From NCBI GenBank assembly GCA_902495075.1, contig CABUVO010000033.1, forward strand, positions 1 to 43,236: a stretch of 43,236 nt of DNA, in the 5' to 3' direction. This stretch comes from an uncultured Porphyromonadaceae bacterium (lineage in GTDB: Bacteria; Bacteroidota; Bacteroidia; Bacteroidales; Muribaculaceae). The notes beneath the pieces were generated by a model. That model had not been told where the DNA came from and made no database searches. It was given only the letters and a program-made list of their open reading frames with translations. The translations under genes were made by a program, and so were the position numbers. Shown here in pieces: positions 34,505 to 42,852 of this stretch (its first letter is position 1; the number at the start of each line of letters is the position of its first letter).

Positions 34505-35554
34505 TTATTTCAATACTGAGAAGTGCCAAACGATATGGTTCTCGTATATTTCCCCTGCTGGCAGGAAGGTAGTTGGAAAATTCGGCTTATTTGGAGAATC
34601 AGGGAAATGTTGCATCTCTATTGCAACCCCTTCCTGCGGACCATAAGAACGTCCCGAACAATTGAGAGGTGTGTCCGTTACGCGATTTGCAGTATAAATC
34701 TGAGCTCCCGGCTGGTCGCTGCCGATTGTAAGCGTTCTCCCGCTTACATCGTCACGGAGTTCTACAAGGTTTTCTTGAAGTTTCCCCGGTTGCCAGTCAT
34801 CAAATACCCAGCATTGTCCATATCCTGCGCCAATGTTCAATGGAGGAAAATCTGCATTTATGTCACGTCCGATTGCCTTCGCTGAGCGGAAATCCATAGG
34901 AGTATCCTCAACATCGGCAATCTCTCCCGTTGGGATATGAGTAGCGTCAATGGGCAGCCATTTGCTTGCCTTGACCTTAAGGGTATGGGCAAGAATCTTG
35001 CCTGAATCAGCTCCCTGTAGATTCCAGTATGCATGATTCGTAAGATTCACCACCGTATCAGCATCTCCCACAGCCTTAAAATCGAGACTCAATTCATTCT
35101 TATCATTCCATCTGAAAGTTGCGCTGACATCCAAAGCTCCCGGAAAAGACTCCTCCATGTCTTCGGAATGATAAGTCATTCTGACTCCATCCGCAAGAAG
35201 TTCGGCATTCCATATCCGGTTTTGAAATCCTGTGGGACCGCCATGAATGGAATTAGGACCGGCATTGAGTTCAAGACTGTAGGTTTTATCGCCAACAACC
35301 AGATGTCCTCCTGCTATGCGATTGGCAAAACGCCCCGGCGATTTTCCCAGACAAGCATCATCCGCATAATAGTCGGCTGGATTTTCATATCGGAGAGCAA
35401 CATTTTCTATCTTGCCGTCTCGGTCTGGAACATTCACAGATAATATTCCTGCTCCAAGCGTTGAAAGCTCAACGAAAGCTCCCGACGTATTTTCAATCCT
35501 GAACACGGTTATCTCTCCCAACCGGCAGATATATTTTTCAGTAGTGATTTTCAT
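34505..35554 (-). CDS. galM: Aldose 1-epimerase
   Basis: This 349-residue enzyme interconverts alpha and beta anomers of galactose, glucose and similar sugars. ATG at 35554 is chosen: it overlaps the previous gene's stop as ATGA and begins directly with the protein (MKITTEKYICRLG). The family motifs are present: GRFANRIAGG, LNAGPNSIHGG with the likely acid histidine, VNLTNHAYWNLQG with the second histidine, and a C-terminal EGVAIEMQHFPDSPN glutamate. It is the last gene of the minus-strand locus and would process sugar released upstream. No signal peptide is visible, so it is probably cytoplasmic. Confidence 0.94.
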   Translation of the reverse strand: MKITTEKYICRLGEITVFRIENTSGAFVELSTLGAGILSVNVPDRDGKIENVALRYENPADYYADDACLGKSPGRFANRIAGGHLVVGDKTYSLELNAGPNSIHGGPTGFQNRIWNAELLADGVRMTYHSEDMEESFPGALDVSATFRWNDKNELSLDFKAVGDADTVVNLTNHAYWNLQGADSGKILAHTLKVKASKWLPIDATHIPTGEIADVEDTPMDFRSAKAIGRDINADFPPLNIGAGYGQCWVFDDWQPGKLQENLVELRDDVSGRTLTIGSDQPGAQIYTANRVTDTPLNCSGRSYGPQEGVAIEMQHFPDSPNKPNFPTTFLPAGEIYENHIVWHFSVLK

Positions 35555-38196
35555 AAGAGAACCTTTGTCGAGAAGCCGGCACAACGAATAAAATATATGC
35601 CGGAATTATAATTGGAAATATCAAGAGTCGTTTCGGTTTCATGACAGTTGAAACACGTTATAATGACACCAGCCTCATCATATACCGATATGACTCCAAG
35701 TGCCGATTCTCCTCTCAGCGTGAAAATGCCATGAGACACCATTGTCAAGCTACAACCCTTTTGTGTGGTCTCCAAACGATTCACTCCCGAATTTTCCCGG
35801 CAATACTCAACAGCACCCGGCATAGTCGGATTCCTGCGTGCCTCTCCACGCTGATCTTGGTCAAGTTTTCCGAAAGATAAACCACCTACATTGACATCTT
35901 CTCCGAATTCCTTAAGGAAGTCGCACTGTTCCAAAGCGATTCGAGACACATCCCTACTGCCGAAAAGATTTGACTTGGATGGGATATACATAGTGATTCC
36001 CTTAGCGTCCTCTGCAAGTCTCGGAACGAACCGCCCATCCTCGAGCGTGCCGTCCATCATGCCACATAAATTAGCGAGTCCTTCTTCCCTGTTTATTCCA
36101 TATGCGGAAGACACATCAATAGACTCCAGGTTGCTGCCCTCCCTGTCAGTATAAACATTGTGCCGTTCATCAATCATGACAGAACTGTTGACAAGAGTGA
36201 TGTCATTCAAGGCTGCAGTCCCATTGGAATAATTCCCGGCGATTATACTGTTCAGTATTTTAACATCTCCACCATCATCGATATTCACAGCCGAAGCAAT
36301 GAAATTTTCAGGAACCGCGCACTTTGCGGTATTACCGCAAACCGTCACATGTGCCATGTTAAGCCTTGAATCCCTCACCTTGTCAAGGGTGCAATTCAAG
36401 GGAGCATTGCTAAGTCTTGCATATATCGCGGCACCCGCGTATCCTTTCATTAGGGCAGTGGCGGCTTTTTTCCCGTCAAGTATGTTTGAGGCAAAAGTGG
36501 TGTTTAAAACTGAAACTGCAATATTAGGCATCCTGTCATTTATATACATCGCGCCCGAGGCTCCGCCCTGATTGCATGTAAACGAAGAATTAACAATCAA
36601 GGTTTTTGCTTCCGTAAACCATATCTTTTTTTCATCAGCTGAACCAAACGACAGATATAACGCACTTCCCGTCTTCAATGACGTGTTGTTTTCAAACGAG
36701 CACCCCTCTATCAGAAGATTCCCATAAACGCTTGCCGCCATTGCTCCGCCATCGGGACTTTTATTATTACTGAACAGGCAATTCCGCAGCGTGATATTGT
36801 TAGCTGCGCATAATTTTCCTGCCTGATACGCACAGAGACCACCTCCGAAAACAGATGCCGTATTGTTTTCAACCTTGACATTTTCCATGATCAGATCGCA
36901 TCCTCCAAAACGTATGGCACCATCTTTAGTTCCGGAAGGAGATTTATACCCCATTATAGTCAAATCATTGAGACGGAGCGATACATATGCGCCGGCATTG
37001 ATTGGAGGTGATTTCAAGCCATCTCCGCTAATGATTGTCTCCCCCTCGCGATTCTTGAACCCTGCGTCATATCCGCCCGATATCGAAATGGAGTATCTCG
37101 GCGTGACGGATTCATTGTAGACACCTTCCGCAACAAGGATCGTGTCATCAATTCCCGACACCTCCACGGCGTGGCTTATCGTAATGAACGGATTTGCCAA
37201 TGACCCGTCACCATTGGGCGAGGCATTGCAATCCACATATAATGTCCTGGAACGCTCGGGGGTTAGCTCTGCTACCACATAAACCGGGAAATGATCGCTT
37301 GGGGTACATTGGGAACCTTGATGCTCAAACTGCTCAGTGACAATATGGCGCTCCGTCACATTCATTCCCTGGTAGAAATGATAGTCAAGTTCAGAGCCGG
37401 TATATGATGCGTCGGAAACAGGGTGATAGCCATTATACGTCCATGTGACTTTGCGGTCGGAGACAGGCAAAGAGAAATTGCGGTCTGCAGGAACTTCTTT
37501 CGCTGCATCGTAGAATGACGCCTCATAGGCTTTTAGTCCAATCTGGTCATCCACGTTGCCTCTGCGTGTGTTGAAATCCCCCACAATCATCACGGGAAGT
37601 TCCGCAGCTATTTCCTTTATTTTACGGGATATAAGCATTGAACCGTAGGGACCGTCAAGACTCCATCCGTTATTGGTATGCGCGCTTGCGAAAATAAAAA
37701 GCTGACCAGTAGCTTTTTCCTTCAGTTTCAACCATCCGACAACCCTCGGTATGGGCTGGATTTTGGTATCCCATCCGTTGGCTATCCTATCGGGAGTGGC
37801 GCTGATAAAAAAAGAACCCTCTCCAATACATTCATATCGCGCCTTTTTAAATGCCACAGCCACATATTCACGCTGGAGGTTTCCGTCCCTGTCCCACGCA
37901 TGAAATTCATATTCGGGAAGCCATGCCTTGATATCGCCAAGCTGAGTTCTGCCGGTCAAGGGATTATAATATCCTTTCCCCTCGCCGCTCAACTCCTGAA
38001 AACCAATGACGTCGAGGTCATAATTCTTCACAACCTCGCTACAATGCGGTCCCCTTATCTGCCAATCTTTTCCATCTGCGTCGCCAACGGCATAGACACG
38101 GGTATTGAACGTGCCGAATTTATGGCTATCGGCAAAAACTAAACACGTACCGGTCAGAAAGGCCAAGATACATAATATTCTGTACATCATAGTCAT
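35551..38196 (-). CDS. Secreted EEP-fold hydrolase fused to a beta-helix domain and Por-like tail
   Basis: This 881-residue protein starts at the ATG at 38196, 8 bp after the sulfatase gene, which gives the signal MTMMYRILCILAFLTGTCLV. Residues of about 25-310 are an endonuclease/exonuclease/phosphatase domain with all motifs: FNTR, GFQELSG, SAHTNNG, VGDFNTRRG and SDHFPV. Residues of about 315-640 are a right-handed parallel beta-helix (FSNNKSPDGGAMAAS, FENNTSLKTGSALYL repeats), as in pectate-lyase-like and Pmp proteins. The last 50 or so residues (VYDEAGVIITCF ... LDISNYNSGIYFIRCA) look like a type IX secretion tail. The EEP part could be a nuclease, phosphodiesterase or lipid phosphatase. 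Confidence 0.82.
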   Translation of the reverse strand: MTMMYRILCILAFLTGTCLVFADSHKFGTFNTRVYAVGDADGKDWQIRGPHCSEVVKNYDLDVIGFQELSGEGKGYYNPLTGRTQLGDIKAWLPEYEFHAWDRDGNLQREYVAVAFKKARYECIGEGSFFISATPDRIANGWDTKIQPIPRVVGWLKLKEKATGQLFIFASAHTNNGWSLDGPYGSMLISRKIKEIAAELPVMIVGDFNTRRGNVDDQIGLKAYEASFYDAAKEVPADRNFSLPVSDRKVTWTYNGYHPVSDASYTGSELDYHFYQGMNVTERHIVTEQFEHQGSQCTPSDHFPVYVVAELTPERSRTLYVDCNASPNGDGSLANPFITISHAVEVSGIDDTILVAEGVYNESVTPRYSISISGGYDAGFKNREGETIISGDGLKSPPINAGAYVSLRLNDLTIMGYKSPSGTKDGAIRFGGCDLIMENVKVENNTASVFGGGLCAYQAGKLCAANNITLRNCLFSNNKSPDGGAMAASVYGNLLIEGCSFENNTSLKTGSALYLSFGSADEKKIWFTEAKTLIVNSSFTCNQGGASGAMYINDRMPNIAVSVLNTTFASNILDGKKAATALMKGYAGAAIYARLSNAPLNCTLDKVRDSRLNMAHVTVCGNTAKCAVPENFIASAVNIDDGGDVKILNSIIAGNYSNGTAALNDITLVNSSVMIDERHNVYTDREGSNLESIDVSSAYGINREEGLANLCGMMDGTLEDGRFVPRLAEDAKGITMYIPSKSNLFGSRDVSRIALEQCDFLKEFGEDVNVGGLSFGKLDQDQRGEARRNPTMPGAVEYCRENSGVNRLETTQKGCSLTMVSHGIFTLRGESALGVISVYDEAGVIITCFNCHETETTLDISNYNSGIYFIRCAGFSTKVLL

Positions 38197-38204
38197 AAAA
38201 TCTT

Positions 38205-39974
38205 TTATAGGAAATCGAGGCACAATTCGAGGTCTTCCTCATTGGTGAGCACGTATGAAGCTCCTGCCATCACCATCGTTTTGGCATCCGTTCCACCCCA
38301 TGTCACTCCGGCAGGAATAATTCCCACCTCTTTTGCAGCAAGTATTCCTGTCTCTGTTCCCGAAACGAGCGTGATTTCTCGTCCCGTAAGAGAACTTTGA
38401 TTTTTTATCTTGCTCAAAGCGGCGGCATATTCCTTTAAATCACCTGAAGCATTCAGTTCAACAACCTTGACACCTTGTGCCCGCAATTTCTCCATCTGCT
38501 TTCTAACCCAGTCAAGATCCTTCCCTTTTTTATCCTTAAGACAACAATCCACTTCGAAAAGTGCAATTTTCATGGCTTTTCTCACATAGGGCAACGTATC
38601 GAAACATAGATTGTTGGGGTCAATACGAGGATCGCCCGTACGTTTCATCCATGAAGTCAACCGACGTGACATCTTTTTCTTGGTTTTAGCATAAGCGATA
38701 CTGTCTGCCACGTTGTTTATACATCCTGGGTCTTTGCGCAGATCATATAATTCCTCAGCGGGACGCAAGCCAAAAGCGCGGTCGAACATCTCCTTTGGAT
38801 ACTTATCGCGTTGGAAAACCATAAATGCCTTTGCCGGACCATGTCCCGTGTCTCCATAAACAGGATCTACTCCGGCAGGCAACCGGTCAGGATAAAGATT
38901 TCTTATATACAAAAAATCCTTGTCTTGCACGGCACGCATCGGGTATCCATATCCTCCGGGACGCGTATTGGTGTGGCGTTCACGATCGGAATATATTTCC
39001 TTTCGGCATGCACTGTAGTCACCTTTAAAGACCGGAATTAAACTCCGTGAGTCCATCTTCTCTTTAGGCTTCACTCCCGCAGCCTCATAGAAAGTTGCTG
39101 TCAAATCCATCAGGCTGATAAAACCATCGCACACACTGCCCGGCTTGATTACACCGGGCCATCTCACAGCGAAGGGGACATGACACCCGAGATCATAAAG
39201 ATTTGACTTGGCACGAGGGAAAGAATCTCCATTGTCACCCGTTATGATAAGCAACGTATTGTCAAGACGCCCGGTCTTTCGCAAAGCTTCAACCACCGCT
39301 TCACACTCATCCTGGAAAAGCTGGATGTTATAGTAATAGTCGGCAACATCGGTTCTCACCTCAGGAGCATCCGGAAGATACGGAATGAGCGTTACCGAAT
39401 CGGGATTAAAGCCATGTTCCTCACCTGAACCTACCTTATATGGGCGGTGCGGTCTTCTGCTACCCATCCATACGCAGATTGGCTTATCGGCAGGAGCGTC
39501 CTGTTCAATATATTTTACAAGATCCTTGACTTCGCGTCCGGCTGGATTATGTTTCCAACCAGTCTTGTCCCAGACTCCGGGACCCCATCCTTTTCCCCAA
39601 TATACGGCATCATAACCGGCTTCCTCCAGAACATCCGGATACACTGTCAGATTAGCGGGGAAATAACTGTTGAGATTACAACCATCCTTTAGTCTGTGAG
39701 GATGCTGACCGGTAAGGATGCTTGCTCGTGATGGTGAGGAATGAGGAGCTGCCGAATACGCACGTGTGAAAAGCATTCCTTCGGCAGCAATGCGCTCCAG
39801 AACGCGCGAATCGACTTCCGACGCCCCATAGGAATTGGCATGAGGAAATCCCCAGTCGTCGGCAAGCATCAAAACTATGTTAGGACGATTGTCAGCATTA
39901 TTCTTCGCAAAAGCGGATGCTGCCACTCCTCCGGCTAAAAGAGCCATCGAAGTTCTGTTAAAATTTATATTCAT
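38205..39974 (-). CDS. Ser-type sulfatase with a degenerate HAD-like C-terminal domain
   Basis: This 589-residue exported enzyme (signal to about 23) resembles N-sulfoglucosamine-type (S1_8-like) sulfatases: MLADDWGFPHANSYG, WGKGWGPG, NPAG and GDNGDSFPRAKSNLYDLG. The formylglycine motif is S79-S-P81-S82-R83, so an anaerobic maturase must activate the serine; none is in view. After about 469 a HAD-like domain follows (LFEVDCC, LVSGTETGILAAKEVG, GVTWGG). Where a phosphatase has DxD, this has E474 and D476; where it has two Asp in the fourth motif, it has G539 and G543. The domain is probably not a phosphatase. It is 8 bp before the EEP/beta-helix gene. Confidence 0.88.
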   Translation of the reverse strand: MNINFNRTSMALLAGGVAASAFAKNNADNRPNIVLMLADDWGFPHANSYGASEVDSRVLERIAAEGMLFTRAYSAAPHSSPSRASILTGQHPHRLKDGCNLNSYFPANLTVYPDVLEEAGYDAVYWGKGWGPGVWDKTGWKHNPAGREVKDLVKYIEQDAPADKPICVWMGSRRPHRPYKVGSGEEHGFNPDSVTLIPYLPDAPEVRTDVADYYYNIQLFQDECEAVVEALRKTGRLDNTLLIITGDNGDSFPRAKSNLYDLGCHVPFAVRWPGVIKPGSVCDGFISLMDLTATFYEAAGVKPKEKMDSRSLIPVFKGDYSACRKEIYSDRERHTNTRPGGYGYPMRAVQDKDFLYIRNLYPDRLPAGVDPVYGDTGHGPAKAFMVFQRDKYPKEMFDRAFGLRPAEELYDLRKDPGCINNVADSIAYAKTKKKMSRRLTSWMKRTGDPRIDPNNLCFDTLPYVRKAMKIALFEVDCCLKDKKGKDLDWVRKQMEKLRAQGVKVVELNASGDLKEYAAALSKIKNQSSLTGREITLVSGTETGILAAKEVGIIPAGVTWGGTDAKTMVMAGASYVLTNEEDLELCLDFL

Positions 39975-40008
39975 GGCATTTGTTTTTTAGAGAGTGTTTG
40001 GATTTAAC

Positions 40009-40129
40009 TTTCGTTCACATGAAGAGGGATTTTCGAGGGAATTTCACGAGTTGAAGAAGGAGCATAGCGGGCTATGCGACTGATGAGACTTGGTGAAATT
40101 CACCGGAAAGACCATTCATGGGAATGAAA
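40009..40129 (-). repeat. Long palindromic element, copy B, between SGNH and sulfatase genes
   Basis: On the minus strand the 81-nt core (40109-40029) aligns without gaps to the core at 15274-15354, with about 15 differences. Stem GAATTTCAC/GTGAAATTC replaces GATTTCCGC/GCGGAAATC, and the inner hairpin is a perfect GCATAG-CCCG-CTATGC. The conserved single strands are CAAGTyTCATCAGTC and TGCTCCTTCTTCAACT. The outer arms (TTTCATTCCCATGAA with TTCATGTGAACGAAA) pair at 13 of 15. As in copy A, this is the orientation of the surrounding operon. Confidence 0.8.
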
Positions 40130-40149
40130 AGAATTAATTCAGAAAGTAC

Positions 40150-41277
40150 CTACTTATAATTCGTGTTAAATTCAAATACACTCTTAGCATTATCAATGAT
40201 TTTACGTAACTCAGGGATGTCATTGATCTTTTTGGCAATATTGATGGCAGCGCGCTGATAACCATTGTCGCTGGGATGCGTTCCGTCTACAGTTGTCTCA
40301 TGGTCATTACCTGTATAAAGTCCGGGCTCGAAGAAATAAATATTCTTATCTGCTTTCATTACTTTACTTATCTCCTCCCGAGCAGCTTGTGCCTTATCTG
40401 CCTCATATTTACGTTTATCCTGATCAAAATTGGTTACCTCTCGTTTTACAGTCTCAAGAAACACCAAAGGAGTCTTTGGATGTTTCTTCCGGATAGTCTT
40501 CACAAAATCCGCGAAGCGTTCGTGAATCTGATCGGCATTGGGATTTGAAAAGCAGTCGAAAATAAACATATCCGCATCTGTGTCACAGATAAGATCTGCA
40601 AAGAATTGCTCCATCTTCTGTTGTCCCCCTGTGCCATAGTTTGCAATATCAACACCAAGTATTCGTGAAAGCTGCGCAGGCCAAGTCATACCGGGACGGC
40701 ATGTGGATGTGCCATGAGTATAACTCGACCCCATTGCCACAACCGGAGCCCGTTTTATTTCTCCACAAGACTCCACCACGGCATCCGGAGCGACACCTAT
40801 CTGTATCGAGTCAAGCACCATGAAACAAGGCAGATAGAGCATACATTCTTTCATCGTAGTGTCCATATTGTTAACGAGAGTATACTCATGTTTTGTGGAT
40901 TTATACTTAGGACGTCCCATTCCTGCCCATAGCCATTTACCATCTTTTTTAATATATAGGTCAAGACCTGCCTCAGCTATAGGATGCCAACTCGTGCTAC
41001 GGTGCTCCTTGTCGTTCTGCCATTTGGCTGCTATGACAGGAGAATTGGTAATGAAACTGAGTGCCAAACCAGTAGACATCTTGTAGTATGTACGCACAGT
41101 AGGCGTGAAATCCGGATATTTGTCTGTATCCAATCGGCTTAGTCGCGGACCGTCGGGCTGTGGCTTATTGAGAATTGTAAAGGTTGAGGCATCCACATAT
41201 TTCAGGTTTTTCGCACCCGCACCCCATACATTTAAAGAGACACAGACCAGAGTTATCAATAAAAAAACTTTCTTCAT
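40150..41277 (-). CDS. Secreted SGNH-fold esterase with GxDLY-type N-terminal domain
   Basis: This 375-residue exported protein (signal to about 20) has a beta-rich N-terminal domain with the GLDLY motif (104-108), as in SGNH esterases with a GxDLY domain. The hydrolase part has block I GSSYTHGTS (nucleophile S185), a glycine block (NYGTGGQQ), a block III asparagine region (DCFSNPNAD) and DGTHPSDNGY with the Asp-His pair. Such enzymes remove acetyl or similar groups from sugars or act on small esters. In this locus it might expose sugar for the sulfatase. A palindromic element separates it from the sulfatase gene. Confidence 0.88.
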   Translation of the reverse strand: MKKVFLLITLVCVSLNVWGAGAKNLKYVDASTFTILNKPQPDGPRLSRLDTDKYPDFTPTVRTYYKMSTGLALSFITNSPVIAAKWQNDKEHRSTSWHPIAEAGLDLYIKKDGKWLWAGMGRPKYKSTKHEYTLVNNMDTTMKECMLYLPCFMVLDSIQIGVAPDAVVESCGEIKRAPVVAMGSSYTHGTSTCRPGMTWPAQLSRILGVDIANYGTGGQQKMEQFFADLICDTDADMFIFDCFSNPNADQIHERFADFVKTIRKKHPKTPLVFLETVKREVTNFDQDKRKYEADKAQAAREEISKVMKADKNIYFFEPGLYTGNDHETTVDGTHPSDNGYQRAAINIAKKINDIPELRKIIDNAKSVFEFNTNYK

Positions 41278-41966
41278 AATCTATGTGTAGATAAATAAGT
41301 TAATTCAACTTTCGCAAGCGAAAAGTTGAAGTTTATAAGTTTAATCGCGCTGTGCGCAGTTTTAAAGTAAAAAGTAAAAGGTAACAAGTAAGAGGAATGA
41401 ATTGGCATGACTCTAATGTCTGACTCACGTAATACTTCTACAAAATTAAAACGCGAAGGAGCGAAGAATAAAAGCTTTCGACACAACTGTTTAAACACAG
41501 AGGTACAGAGAAACAGAGTTTTAGATTAATGTTTAATGCGAAATGAGCAATGTTTAATTGGAAGGCGCAGAGGCATCTTGCGATGCTGACAGAGGCACAA
41601 AGTTAGAGAACCTCCTGTCATCAGATCATTAAACATTTAACATTGCATATTAAACATTGCCGAATCAGGCTCTGTGCCTCCGTCAGGTCGTTCACGACCC
41701 TCTGTGACTGAAAATTCAACATTACACATTCAACATTTCACATTACTTTAAACCTCTGTTTCTCTGTGCCTCTGTGTCATTATTTTTAGTGGCATTTATC
41801 TAGTTTAAAATTCATAATGTAGGGTATATAGCCAGATGACTCAGCGACTTGGCAGGAGCCATGCGACCTTCCGTAATTTGAATTAAACTTAGCACCTTCG
41901 CACCTTAGCGTCCAATTATTAAGGTTACTCTGTTTATTGGGGCGCGCCAATTCTCCTTTAACCCGG
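41278..41966. other. 689-bp spacer rich in inverted and short repeats
   Basis: No gene is visible. From the left it holds a hairpin TTCAACTTTCG-CAAG-CGAAAAGTTGAA (41303-41330), four heptamers (AAAGTAA, AAAGTAA, AAGGTAA, CAAGTAA at 41364-41391), a nested inverted-repeat cluster (41495-41777) and a TTAGCACC/TTCGCACC/TTAGCG run near 41890-41912. The rest is AT-rich. The SGNH gene's promoter is probably here but I cannot place it. Confidence 0.7.
41495..41777. repeat. Nested inverted-repeat cluster (CACAGAGG family)
   Basis: The outer arms at 41495-41518 and 41752-41777 match at 23 of 24 positions (ACACAGAGG(T/C)ACAGAGAAACAGAG). Inside, 41565-41602 and 41670-41708 are related inverted copies (CAGAGG ... 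CTGACrGAGGCACA). Each holds a small hairpin whose stem differs but still pairs: GCATC-TTGC-GATGC against GGTCG-TGAA-CGACC. Between them are AT-rich runs of TTTAACATT and TTCAACATT type. Confidence 0.8.
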
Positions 41967-42830
41967 TCAAAGATCAGCCGTTACCATATTGGGATAGTGG
42001 TCGGAAATATAGGGCACGCCCCAGTTGGGTTTATTGAAGTTTTCGAACTTCTTTACATCCGCATTTCGATAATATATGAAATCTATCACATGGCGCGGTG
42101 TCAGTTCCATCTTGCCGAAACCATTGAACGTAGGCTCATTGTTTGAGACAGGCACCTCTCGACCATCTTTCATCCAGAAATGGAATGGCTGCAATCCCCA
42201 ACGGCGCACATCGTCTGCTTCCCGACTTGCATTCATATCCCCAGCTATGAATACTGGAGCTTCATCTCCTGCAATATCATGCATTTTGATCACATTCAGC
42301 ATTGCTGAATTTAATTTTGCCTCCAGATCATGGTTCTTCAATCCCAAACAAAGATGTGTCGCAAAGAAATAGAAATCTTTCCCGGTAGTTTTCTCTTTGA
42401 ACTTACCCCAACATGTGCCACGCCATTGTCCCGTGCTGTGATTCCAGCATTTAGATGGTTTGTCGGGAGTTGGGCTATGAAAAAACGCTCCTTCATCAAG
42501 AAGACTAACAGCGTTTTTATTATATATGATAATGGTGTTGGCACCACTCCGTGAGCCCGTACCGGGGATTTCAATCTGTCCGTATTCGGGAAGCAGTTCT
42601 TTGAGATCCTTCCTCATTGACTCGCGCGCCTCTCCTACAGACACAACATCAGGCTTAACCTCTCGGATAAATCGCTGAATAGCGGTTTTTCTAACATCCC
42701 AGCTGGTTTCGCCCGTGTCTTTGGGGCTATTGTAACGCATATTAAATCCCATCACTTTAACCTCTGCAAGTGATGTCATGCATAAAAATGCAATAAGAAA
42801 AGTGGATAGGCACAATCTGTTATGTTTCAT
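41967..42830 (-). CDS. Secreted EEP-fold hydrolase
   Basis: This 287-residue exported protein (signal to about 22, MKHNRLCLSTFLIAFLC) is an endonuclease/exonuclease/phosphatase family member. The motifs are MGFNMRYN, VVSVGEARE (with GE where QE is usual), FFATHLCLG, FIAGDMNASREADD and ISDHYPNMV, so the metal and catalytic residues appear intact. Possible substrates are nucleic acids, phosphodiesters or phospholipid heads. It lies 22 bp after the ROK kinase gene and shares the locus with a second EEP protein, an SGNH esterase and a sulfatase. Confidence 0.87.
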   Translation of the reverse strand: MKHNRLCLSTFLIAFLCMTSLAEVKVMGFNMRYNSPKDTGETSWDVRKTAIQRFIREVKPDVVSVGEARESMRKDLKELLPEYGQIEIPGTGSRSGANTIIIYNKNAVSLLDEGAFFHSPTPDKPSKCWNHSTGQWRGTCWGKFKEKTTGKDFYFFATHLCLGLKNHDLEAKLNSAMLNVIKMHDIAGDEAPVFIAGDMNASREADDVRRWGLQPFHFWMKDGREVPVSNNEPTFNGFGKMELTPRHVIDFIYYRNADVKKFENFNKPNWGVPYISDHYPNMVTADL

Positions 42831-42852
42831 TGTAGTCAGGTTTAGAAACTGT

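Noticed and set aside
41816..41880. Possible third copy of the palindromic element (GACTCAGCGACTTGGCAGG)
   Set aside because: Only a loose likeness to GACTGATGAGACTTGG; the paired arms and the inner hairpin are missing.
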